Assembly (NCBI GenBank): GCA_020634035.1
Contig: JACKCM010000001.1
Span: 496,001-560,000, forward strand
Direction: 5' to 3'
From: Candidatus Obscuribacterales bacterium
GTDB taxonomy: Bacteria > Cyanobacteriota > Vampirovibrionia > Obscuribacterales > Obscuribacteraceae
DNA: 64,000 bases
Shown here one piece after another: positions 7,730 to 15,222 of this stretch; the first letter of the stretch is position 1; each line of letters starts with the position of its first letter. The notes under the pieces are model-generated. The model saw only the letters and a list, made by a program, of their open reading frames with translations. It had not been told where the DNA came from and made no database searches. The translations under genes and the position numbers were made by a program.

Positions 7730-9175
7730 ATGACTTCTCAGGCCTTACCCGCACTAGATCCAAAAGAGAAATCGTCCTATCGTGACCAGATTTGTCATTT
7801 CTTCATAGACTCCATCGAAAGCGGCAGCCTGAGCGCAGGCACCAGAATGCCCCCCAGTAGAGAGCTTGCCGACAGGCTTGGTGTTTCGCGCGATACGGTG
7901 GTACGGGCCTACGAAGAGCTGAAGCGGCTGGCATTTATCGAAAGCGATTCCACAAGAGGATACAGGGTAAGCACAAGAAAAATCAGCCGACCCAGAGAAG
8001 CACCTCCTGAAACCCGCAGCGCAAACCTGTCGGCATACGGTCGTAAAATCCTATCCAGATTAGACTCTTCGCCGCTGATCTCAGACTTTGCTCAGCTCAA
8101 TTATGGCGGTCCTCCCCTTGATCTGCTGCCGGTCAAACGCTGGAGAAACTGCCTGAAAACCGCCGCTGACAAAATTGGGAGCTTCGACCACCATCCGGAG
8201 TTGCTCGGCAAACCGGAATTGCGCAAAGAGATAGCCGCCTATTTGCACCGAAACAAACAGATTTCGGCAAGAGGCGAAAACGTAGTCATTTTTACCAGCA
8301 CCATAAGTGCCACCAATTTGCTTTGCCGCATTTTAATGAATGCGGGTGATTGCCTGGCTATCGAAGATCCTGGATTCGGCGGCATCAAAGACATAGCCGC
8401 TCTTCAAAATCTAGAAATTTTCAGTGTCCCGGTAGATGAAGAAGGACTGATAGTCGACGAGCTCAGAAAGGCTCCGGAGCCTGTCAAACTGGTTTATATC
8501 ACCCCGGGCAAACAAGAGCCGACCGGTGCCGTTCTCAGCCTTGAAAGAAGAAAGGCGCTATTAAGCTGGGCAAGCGAAAACGATGCCTGGATTATCGAAG
8601 ACGATTTCGACGGATTTTTCGACTACGGGAAGTCGAAACTGCCGGCGGTGGCAGGTATAGCGACAATGAATCGCAATGATCGAGTCATCTATCTATCTAC
8701 ATTCTGGCGTCTGCTTTATCCTCTTACCGGTCTGGGTTTTTGCCTGCTGCCTGATTCGCTCAAAGCAGTAGTCGAACAGGGCAAAATTGAGGTTGAAGCG
8801 GTTGCCGAATCGGCTACACAAATTGCTCTGACTATGCTTCTAGAAGACGGCTACCTGGAAAAATACACAAGAAGACTGAAAGCCCACTATCTCGACCGTC
8901 GCAATCGATGCATAGAAAACATCAGGACATTATTCGGCCAGGACCTGGAGTTGAAAGGCGGGGGCAGCGGCACCCAGCTGAATCTAAAATCCGCCAGATA
9001 CAGTCAAGAAGAGCTGTTTGCTGCAGCCAATAATTCCGGTCTGCCTCTGATTTCGACTGCCGGATATTATCTATCGGAAAAACCGGATGGAAGCTTTAAC
9101 CTGGATTTCTCGATTATGTCCGAAGTCGAAATAGACAAAAAGTGTAGAGAGTTCTTCAAGAGCCTCAATCCTTAG
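7730..9175 (+). CDS. MocR-like (GntR-HTH plus aminotransferase-fold) regulator lacking the PLP lysine
   Basis: The protein has 481 residues, normal for the family. CAGGA precedes the ATG. Residues 16-82 are a GntR winged helix (PPSRELADRLGVSRDTVVRAYEEL). Residues 120-480 are a class I aminotransferase fold with YITPGKQEPTG and IIEDDFDGFF conserved. MocR and PdxR-type proteins normally bind pyridoxal phosphate through the Lys of a TFSKTL motif. Here the motif is STFWRLLYP, with W326-R327 in place of Ser-Lys. Covalent PLP binding therefore looks impossible, although the Asp contacting the pyridine ring is present. The paralogue at 18535-20016 carries the same change. Target genes are unknown; the divergent small genes are candidates. 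Confidence 0.88.
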   Translation: MTSQALPALDPKEKSSYRDQICHFFIDSIESGSLSAGTRMPPSRELADRLGVSRDTVVRAYEELKRLAFIESDSTRGYRVSTRKISRPREAPPETRSANLSAYGRKILSRLDSSPLISDFAQLNYGGPPLDLLPVKRWRNCLKTAADKIGSFDHHPELLGKPELRKEIAAYLHRNKQISARGENVVIFTSTISATNLLCRILMNAGDCLAIEDPGFGGIKDIAALQNLEIFSVPVDEEGLIVDELRKAPEPVKLVYITPGKQEPTGAVLSLERRKALLSWASENDAWIIEDDFDGFFDYGKSKLPAVAGIATMNRNDRVIYLSTFWRLLYPLTGLGFCLLPDSLKAVVEQGKIEVEAVAESATQIALTMLLEDGYLEKYTRRLKAHYLDRRNRCIENIRTLFGQDLELKGGGSGTQLNLKSARYSQEELFAAANNSGLPLISTAGYYLSEKPDGSFNLDFSIMSEVEIDKKCREFFKSLNP

Positions 9176-9580
9176 GTAAGTGAAATAGCAAACAAATATT
9201 TCCTACCAGTTTTCACGCCTGGCATCCTACCAATACTAACTAAACCAAATTTATTTAGCATTTTAGAGCTTATTAGCTTGTTAGATTTTTTGCGAAAACC
9301 AGGCTCAAACTACCCCATAATTAGCGTCGCCATTGGTCAGAAACCAAGTATCAAGCGCCTATCGAGTCCGCATGTGCCACCACCGCAGTCAGGCTTGCTC
9401 AGCGTTTCTTCAAAAGAGAGAATCAAAGTCTACTTTTCATTCAGTAAGCAATAGCAAAGGTAAAGGCACGAAGAAGACACTATCACCCCCTGATCTTCAA
9501 TCGTAAAAGGAGCACAGATAGCTGGAGCCGACTGGTTTTCAGAACACTGGTGCTCGTCATAACAAAAGAAAGGATATCGA
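9176..9580. other. Gap upstream of small membrane protein and S41 protease
   Basis: The gap is 405 bases. Around 9255-9290 there is AT-rich sequence ending in TTAGATTTTTT that could end the regulator transcript. I see no gene. Confidence 0.3.
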
Positions 9581-9823
9581 ATGACTCTGTTCGATCCACT
9601 GTTCGTCAGCATGCTTGCTACAGCAACTGCAACGCTGATAGGCATCTTTGTGGGAAGCCGCCTGAATAAGAAACACCATCGGCTTCTCTACAGCATCACC
9701 GCTATTGCAGTATCCATCTTTTCTCTCCTCTTTCTGACCGGCATCTACAACCTGGCGGTCTTCGCCATGCTGCCTGCGGCTTGCACATTGTCTGCCGCCT
9801 ATGCCGCCTCATCAAAGAGCTAG
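9581..9823 (+). CDS. Small membrane protein, 80 residues, unknown
   Basis: AAAGGA lies 8 bases before the ATG at 9581. Two or three hydrophobic segments cover most of the protein (residues 8-25, 36-54 and 58-74), separated by a basic loop (RLNKKHHR). I recognise no family. The stop lies 50 bases before the S41 protease start, so the two are likely cotranscribed. Confidence 0.6.
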   Translation: MTLFDPLFVSMLATATATLIGIFVGSRLNKKHHRLLYSITAIAVSIFSLLFLTGIYNLAVFAMLPAACTLSAAYAASSKS

Positions 9824-9872
9824 CACTACCAATAGTGCCTTTACAAAAAAGAAAAACCGGAAGGAGACGACA

Positions 9873-11195
9873 ATGCTACCAAGAATCAAGTCTCTCACTA
9901 TATCTATTCTGGCTCTAGCAGCCATGTTTACCCCTGCTCTTTGCCAGCCGGTTCCGGCTGAAAAGAGCGCAGCACCGGTGCAGGAATTCTTCGTGCCACC
10001 GGAGATTCTGAGAGGTATGAACCTTCAAAGAGTTCCTCTTTCTCAGAAGCTTGAGAGTATCTACTTCAAAGCCTGGAAGCAGGTCTCGGACCACTACTCA
10101 AAACAGGAAGACTTAGCTAAGTGGCAGAGCTGGAAGCACAAATACGACGGCAAGCTCAAGACCGAAACGGATCTTGAAAACGCGCTTGCAGCTATGCTTG
10201 CCAGCCTTCACGATCCCTGGACGCGATACACTACCACCGCCGAAATGAAAGCAGCTCGAGAAAGAACTGCTCGCGGAATCGTAGAATCGGGTGTAATCCC
10301 GACTATCGATGAAGCCGGAACCATAAAGATAAAGAGCGTGCTCTACGGCACCGCCGCTTATCTCGAAGGACTTCACAAAGGCGATATCCTTGTCCAAATA
10401 GGCAAAAGCGACATCCGGGGAAAGACTCAAGAGGAAGTGGAAGAGATGCTCAGGGGCCAGGTTGGCACCACCATTGATATCGCTGTCCAGCGCAAAGGCA
10501 ACAACAAAAACTTCTCTCTGACGCTATCCAAGCCAGAGGAAGATGCTGTCCGCTACGAACTTTTGAAAGACGGCATCGCCTATATCCGACTCGACGAGTT
10601 TGCCCCGGATTCTGCTCGGCAATTCACCGACGCTCTGATCGCCCTGAATCAAGAGGCAGGCGGCAGGCTCTCCGGGCTTATCCTTGATTTGCGTGGCAAT
10701 CCCGGCGGTGAAGTTGAGATAGCCAAAACCATGGCTGAGCTCTTTCTCGAAAAGGGCACCATCTTCTCTACCAGAACCCGCAAAGATCGGCAGATCGTTC
10801 ATGAGGTAGTGGATATTTCACCACCCTCTCAGTACTATTACGACGACATGCCGAAAGAGATGGCCTCAGCCGCCCGGGACTATCTTAAGGTTCCGATGGT
10901 GGTTCTCGTGGACGGAAGCACCATGAGCGCGTCAGAAATCCTGACAGGGGCGCTCAAGGACAATGGTCGTGCCACCATTATCGGCACCACTACCTGGGGC
11001 AAGGGAATAGGCATGCTGATGGGACAGATTCCGCCAGGCGGAATCATCTCGGTCACATCCCTCGATTACCTGACCCCCTCCGGATACAATCTCTCCGGTC
11101 GCGGCATCGATCCAGATATCGAGGTAGAAAGACATCCAGGTTCTAAAGTCGACGAACAGCTCGAGAGAGCGGTCGAATTCCTGAAAGGGAAGTAG
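9873..11195 (+). CDS. S41-family C-terminal processing protease
   Basis: I start at the ATG at 9873, preceded by AAGGAG; the frame extends upstream to 9801 without support. The 440-residue protein has a signal peptide (residues 1-25), an N-terminal helical region, a PDZ domain at about 135-220 (LHKGDILVQIG) and the S41 catalytic domain at 225-420. The Ser/Lys dyad is complete: S352 in MSASE and K377 in TWGKG, with D363 at the expected distance. Such periplasmic or lumenal proteases trim C-termini of exported proteins. A perfect terminator follows. Confidence 0.92.
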   Translation: MLPRIKSLTISILALAAMFTPALCQPVPAEKSAAPVQEFFVPPEILRGMNLQRVPLSQKLESIYFKAWKQVSDHYSKQEDLAKWQSWKHKYDGKLKTETDLENALAAMLASLHDPWTRYTTTAEMKAARERTARGIVESGVIPTIDEAGTIKIKSVLYGTAAYLEGLHKGDILVQIGKSDIRGKTQEEVEEMLRGQVGTTIDIAVQRKGNNKNFSLTLSKPEEDAVRYELLKDGIAYIRLDEFAPDSARQFTDALIALNQEAGGRLSGLILDLRGNPGGEVEIAKTMAELFLEKGTIFSTRTRKDRQIVHEVVDISPPSQYYYDDMPKEMASAARDYLKVPMVVLVDGSTMSASEILTGALKDNGRATIIGTTTWGKGIGMLMGQIPPGGIISVTSLDYLTPSGYNLSGRGIDPDIEVERHPGSKVDEQLERAVEFLKGK

Positions 11196-11207
11196 AACCT
11201 CTTAGAA

Positions 11208-11264
11208 AGGCATCGGAGAGAGCGAAATTCAGCAATATCAGAACTCGCTCCTCCGGTGCTTTTT
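11208..11264 (+). terminator. Terminator after S41 protease gene
   Basis: AGGCATCGGAG...GAGCGA pairs with TCGCTCCTCCGGTGCT, followed by TTTTTCT. Confidence 0.8.
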
Positions 11265-11403
11265 CTACTTTAAGAGGCAAATTCGAAGCCTTTGGCGAGC
11301 TAGCGCAGCCGAGCTTCTAGAGAAGCGCTTAAACTCTTGACTGCCACAAATGATGGCATCCCCCTGTCCACCTTACATAGAAGAATATCCACCCAAAATC
11401 AAC

Positions 11404-11422
11404 CCTTAACCTCACCTTAACC
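11404..11422 (+). promoter_or_regulatory. Tandem CTTAACCT repeats, Pho-box-like
   Basis: CTTAACCT-CAC-CTTAACCC gives two 8-base direct repeats with a 3-base spacer, 11 bases (about one helical turn) apart. This is the form described for cyanobacterial PhoB/SphR sites, and OmpR-type regulators bind such repeats. It lies about 155 bases before the gene at 11577. A third unit is not evident. Confidence 0.4.
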
Positions 11423-11576
11423 CGCATGTAGACTGGGTTACCGCAGAAACAATATGGTCGAGGCATATTTCCGATTTTGATTTATTCAGGTTATTTACAG
11501 CTTCCACTACTTTCATCCAATTCACCTCTAAGCACTTCCGCCCGAGATCCAAAAGTACCAGCAGGAGACCAATCTC

Positions 11577-12119
11577 ATGCGATATCTCACCAATCAACTG
11601 GGGTGGCGGCACGATCCTTTCGCGTACCGCTCCTGGACAGATCACCGGGGAAATCAACTCGGTAGCCATTTCTGTTTCGGTGCTTCCCATCAGTGGCAAT
11701 CGCCGAACTTCGAACTGGATCTTTTTGCAGCCGAATCTATTACCATCGAAATGGCAAAAGTCTGGCTCGGCCGAGATCAATTCACCTCTCTAATCAACGG
11801 CTCGGGAAGCGGCGCCGGCTGGATCGCTCTACTTTCGGAACAGCTCGAACTGGCAGACCTACCTGCATTCGAGGCCCCCGAAGAGCAGAAGCAAAACGGC
11901 TTCTTTCTGAGCGACACCGATGTGGTTTTAAGAGTCGGATTTTCTTCCACCGCCCGGGTAGCTAATGCAGCAGGCCATTCTCAGCGTTTCATCGAAGACC
12001 TGCCAGAGCAGGAGTTGATCTCTTTGCTGAGCAAAGAGCCGCATCTTCTCCGCTTCTATCTCCACTTTCTGCGCAAGTTCAACCCTGCCACCGCTATCCA
12101 CTGGGATGCCGGTCTGTAG
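11577..12119 (+). CDS. Protein of unknown function, 180 residues
   Basis: AGGAGA lies 8 bases before the ATG. The protein is soluble, starts MRYLTNQLGWRHDPFAYRSW and is aromatic-rich in the first 60 residues. A later segment has many Phe and Leu residues (PHLLRFYLHFLRKF). There is no signal peptide and no cysteine pair. I recognise no family. A Pho-box-like repeat pair upstream suggests phosphate control, which is speculative. It converges on the amidotransferase-like gene with a shared terminator between them. Confidence 0.65.
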   Translation: MRYLTNQLGWRHDPFAYRSWTDHRGNQLGSHFCFGASHQWQSPNFELDLFAAESITIEMAKVWLGRDQFTSLINGSGSGAGWIALLSEQLELADLPAFEAPEEQKQNGFFLSDTDVVLRVGFSSTARVANAAGHSQRFIEDLPEQELISLLSKEPHLLRFYLHFLRKFNPATAIHWDAGL

Positions 12120-12167
12120 ATGAATCTGCGTAATTGAACTGGATACCGGCTGGATTAGACATTGAAA

Positions 12168-12226
12168 AACTCGGGGTTATCAGTGTCAAGCTAAAGCTTG
12201 AAACTCATAGCCCCGGGTTTGTTTTT
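12168..12226 (+). terminator. Long hairpin terminator between convergent genes
   Basis: The arms at 12168-12192 and 12195-12219 pair over 25 bases with a few G-U or mismatched positions, followed by TTTGTTTTTC. An AT inverted repeat (TTATA...TATAA, 12235-12252) follows. Confidence 0.7.
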
Positions 12227-12263
12227 CTGAGGTTTTATACTACCGCTTATAAGACAAACCTGC

Positions 12264-12989
12264 TCAGGCGGCAGATTCAAGACCGCCAAGGACAAAACTG
12301 TTGAATAATCTTGCACTGCCCTCCGGATCTCTCTCCGGATGCCACTGAACTCCCAAAGCAAACTGGCGCTCTGGAATCTCGACAGCTTCGATGATACCGT
12401 CCGGGGCATGAGCGCTGGTGCGCAACGAATCTCCCAGATTACGAATCGCCTGGTGATGCGCAGAAACAGCCTGGATTTTGCCCTTGCCAAAAATGGCAGC
12501 AAGCTTTGATGTTTCATCGAACTGCACTTGATGCCAGTGCAGCTCCTGCTTTTCGCTATCAGGATTGACATGACTCACTTTCGTTTCAGGCAGCTCCGAT
12601 GGAATATCCTGAATCAGTGAACCACCTCGAACAATGTTGAGAAGTTGCATACCGGCACAAACACCGAGAATACGCATGTTTGAATCTGCCAGGGCATGGC
12701 GGGCCAACCGCATATCGAAATCTTGCCTGCTACCATCGGCGATTCTGGCTTCGGTAATAGGTTTTTCGCCATAAACACCAGGGTCATAGTCCGGTCCACC
12801 AATTAGAAGTACTCCCGAAAGTGCTCTGAGAAGCGGAAGCAGAACATCATCCGGCATTGGAGCCAGCAAAATAGGGGTGCCGCCTGCCTGAATTATCGCT
12901 TTGATATAGGTTTCGGGAATCGTAGCCATTCTGGCCGATGAATTGGGTGAACATTGAATGTCCACGTTGATGCCAATAAGAGGTTTCAA
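12264..12989 (-). CDS. Class I glutamine amidotransferase-like hydrolase (peptidase C26 / PuuD type)
   Basis: I place the start at a TTG at 12989 with AGGA 8 bases upstream. A longer frame reaches an ATG at 13079, but that stretch holds a good -10 box and resembles no part of the family. The 241-residue protein starts KPLIGINVD and has the nucleophile C111 in GVCAGMQLLN. Further motifs are GGPDYDP near residue 65 and the catalytic His-Glu in VQWHPERDPEG. The family hydrolyses gamma-glutamyl bonds, for example gamma-glutamyl-GABA in putrescine breakdown. No other putrescine genes are nearby, so the substrate is open. Confidence 0.88.
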   Translation of the reverse strand: MKPLIGINVDIQCSPNSSARMATIPETYIKAIIQAGGTPILLAPMPDDVLLPLLRALSGVLLIGGPDYDPGVYGEKPITEARIADGSRQDFDMRLARHALADSNMRILGVCAGMQLLNIVRGGSLIQDIPSELPETKVSHVNPDSEKQELHWHQVQFDETSKLAAIFGKGKIQAVSAHHQAIRNLGDSLRTSAHAPDGIIEAVEIPERQFALGVQWHPERDPEGSARLFNSFVLGGLESAA

Positions 12990-13347
12990 TGTCGTAATCC
13001 TGAACTGGTGGGATAGAAGATGGAGATGAAAGGTTCGTGAAAGGTATAATATAACGACTTGCTTAACTTGACCAGCCATTTTCAGAGAAAGTTTCCTGAA
13101 ATCAGGAAAATAATTCCTTTATCGGTCTCTCCACCAGGCTTTTCAGACATCAGTCTTTTTCAGGCACTGTCTTTAGTGGCTTTCTACTGCTTCGCTTAGT
13201 AGATCTGGTTCTAGAAACATTAGACAAAAAGCCATCATGCAAAATCGAGAACGAAGAGTCGGGCGCACACCGACTCTTCTCTATTCTCGAGCACACGTTC
13301 ATTGACACCATTCAGAGTGCGCTAAGGTTTCAACGAAGCATCAATGG
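12990..13347. other. Gap with leftward promoter and a terminator
   Basis: On the minus strand a TATATTATA-type -10 region lies at 13045-13053, about 55 bases before the TTG start of the amidotransferase-like gene. The other end holds the terminator of the gene at 13348. The middle shows nothing else. Confidence 0.45.
13246..13289 (-). terminator. Terminator of the 13.3-14.5 kb gene pair
   Basis: GAAGAGTCGG pairs with CCGACTCTTC, extended by CGAGAA and TTCTCG; GATTTTGC follows on the minus strand. Confidence 0.7.
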
Positions 13348-13917
13348 CTATTCTGCGCGGTCACCTTCCCAGCGAAGATAACGCTTATGTCCCTGCCAGT
13401 AGTTCAGTCCGAAACCACGCAAGAGCGCATCCTGGGTACTGGTCAGGGCTTCTGCCTGGCGAACCAGAGAATGGATCTGACACTGACCGGCAGAGAGCCT
13501 CCAGGAAAGTTCGACTAGCGCATCATACGCTTGTTTATCCGATTCTTCCCTGGATCTTGCTTGCACGCCAAGATCGGCAGCGACAGCAAGAGCCCGGTTC
13601 CACTCACTCAGATCACCGATCAAAACAAAAGCCTTCCGCTTGTTCGAAAGGTAATCGTAGATCTTGTTGGCGGGTGACCTGACAAAAGCACAGCTCCGGT
13701 TGGCCTGGGAACATTCGAAATCGAGCATGGCATCGAATATCACCTGAGCCGCTTCGGTCTGAGCCTCTATCAAAGTTTGAAGTTCACGAATCTGACCGAT
13801 GAATCCTTCACCACTGGGATGCTTGCCGAACTCCTTCAGAATACCCCGGGCAGTCCGGCTGAAAAGCTTGAACTGCCTGCGGTGAATAGAAAGGAGGACC
13901 TTTTGAGCATTACTCAT
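13348..13917 (-). CDS. Helical protein of unknown function, 189 residues
   Basis: The ATG at 13917 has GGAGG 8 bases upstream and overlaps the previous gene by 8 bases, which points to translational coupling. Composition is mostly helical, with heptad-like Leu/Ala/Glu stretches and no membrane segment. Two cysteines lie near FECSQANRSC. It ends GHKRYLRWEGDRAE. I recognise no family. Its tight coupling to the 183-residue gene suggests the two products form a complex. Confidence 0.65.
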   Translation of the reverse strand: MSNAQKVLLSIHRRQFKLFSRTARGILKEFGKHPSGEGFIGQIRELQTLIEAQTEAAQVIFDAMLDFECSQANRSCAFVRSPANKIYDYLSNKRKAFVLIGDLSEWNRALAVAADLGVQARSREESDKQAYDALVELSWRLSAGQCQIHSLVRQAEALTSTQDALLRGFGLNYWQGHKRYLRWEGDRAE

Positions 13918-14461
13918 TTTCGGAGCCTCCATCCTTTTCCGAACTGCCGGAATAATCGAACACATCGTCCCAGACCCAGAACTGCAAATAGTGCAATTCG
14001 ATTATCGACCAATTCGTATCGATTACAGCTTCGGCCTGACGGCTGATACCTGTAAACAGATAGGTCATCGATCGCCTGGCCAGAACTTCTTCGGTAGCTT
14101 CGGCCATCTCAAGGGTAGCAATCTGAGCACGATTGGAATCATGCCAGCTTTCAATCAAACGATTGACTTCATTCCTCAAAGTCAGGATGCTGCGAGCGGT
14201 TTTCTCTCCTTCCTGGCTACCGAGCAAATTGACGATGTCATCATCTTCAATCTTTTCGGGAAGACCTCCGGTAAGAACCTCTGAAAGTTCTACCAGCGAC
14301 CTGACTTTGACTGCAACTGACTCGACCAGCGTCTCTTCGATGAAGGGATGTCCGGTGGATTTCAGCTGATTTTTTAGAGCTCGCACCATCGAGTTCAGCA
14401 ACTTCAAACCGGCCTTTCGCTCGGATGTAAGCTGCTTGAGTCTCGCTTTCTTCGAGATCAT
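13910..14461 (-). CDS. Helical protein of unknown function, 183 residues
   Basis: The ATG at 14461 has AAGGA about 11 bases upstream. The N-terminus is basic (MISKKARLKQLTSERKAG), the middle is predicted helical and the end is acidic (KDGGSENE). There are no membrane segments or cysteines. The stop overlaps the start of the following gene by 8 bases, so the two are an operon. I recognise no family. Confidence 0.65.
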   Translation of the reverse strand: MISKKARLKQLTSERKAGLKLLNSMVRALKNQLKSTGHPFIEETLVESVAVKVRSLVELSEVLTGGLPEKIEDDDIVNLLGSQEGEKTARSILTLRNEVNRLIESWHDSNRAQIATLEMAEATEEVLARRSMTYLFTGISRQAEAVIDTNWSIIELHYLQFWVWDDVFDYSGSSEKDGGSENE

Positions 14462-15222
14462 TTACACTGTTTCCTTCTTATGGGTGTCTCTTCTAAAACG
14501 CCGGGCGCATTCAAAAACGGCTGGTTTTTCTGGAAGGAATTGTTTTTTCGTATTTGAGCGTAAAGAGCGCAAGAGGAGACCTTTACCTTCTACAAATAAG
14601 AGAAAGGTTGGTTCAAGCTTTTCTCGTAAGCTCATTCTCAGGTTATGCAAGCATCGTTCTTATTCAAGTTTCAGAAAGGAATTACAGACTCGATAAAGAA
14701 CGTAAAATTTCCAGTAAACGGAAGTAACAACGAATGAAATTTCACAGGCACTACAGAATCAGTTTCGTGATCCTCGCGCAAGCTATCACCGTCTAAAAAA
14801 ATGACCTTTGTCAGTTGAATCGACTTGCTAATATCCCTGCCAGGACGGCACTAAACAGATCATTACCAAATGATCTTAACAAACTAAGCTCATGAACCTA
14901 GTGAGAGATCTACTGAAAAAGTGATATCAAAAATTTAGTATCACCAACACTTTTTCTGCCGGAGAATTCAGAGAAGACCTGAGCTAGAAAAGCGAGCAGC
15001 GAACAAACATCCTACTCATAACAGCCAAATCGGTTACCAGGTGGTGATTGAATAAAAGCTCTGTTCTGGGTTCGGATTGTTGTTCTTGCTTTCTCCAGCA
15101 GATACGGTGACCTACCATCGCCACGACCGTCTTTCGAACAGGGATACATCATTCCTGTTCGGGTCGTATTCAGCATCTTCAGGTTCAGCAAAAGCCGAAC
15201 CGCAACGTCTGAGGTGCCAACC
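14462..15222. other. Long gap upstream of the FtsH-like gene
   Basis: The gap is 761 bases and holds the promoter of the leftward pair, a candidate structured RNA at 14838-14956 and the leader of the FtsH-like gene. A short frame at 14462-14650 on the minus strand lacks support. Confidence 0.4.
14838..14956 (+). ncRNA. Candidate small structured RNA or leader/attenuator
   Basis: Three hairpins follow in a row: TGCC-AGGAC-GGCA (14838-14850), AGATCATT-ACCA-AATGATCT (14857-14876), and a nested one at 14916-14955 (GTGATA...TATCAC inside AAAAAGTG...CACTTTTT) that ends in a T-run. TTGTCA and TAATAT, 15 bases apart, lie just upstream at 14808-14834. No start codon with a ribosome site lies inside. 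It is either a small RNA of about 115 nt or an attenuated leader of the FtsH-like gene. Confidence 0.3.

Noticed and set aside
12990..13079. 30-codon N-terminal extension of the amidotransferase-like protein
   Set aside because: The stretch contains a TATATTATA -10 region on the same strand and the family starts at KPLIGINVD.
14462..14650. 62-codon minus-strand frame just upstream of the 183-residue gene
   Set aside because: It lacks a ribosome site and occupies the likely promoter of that gene.
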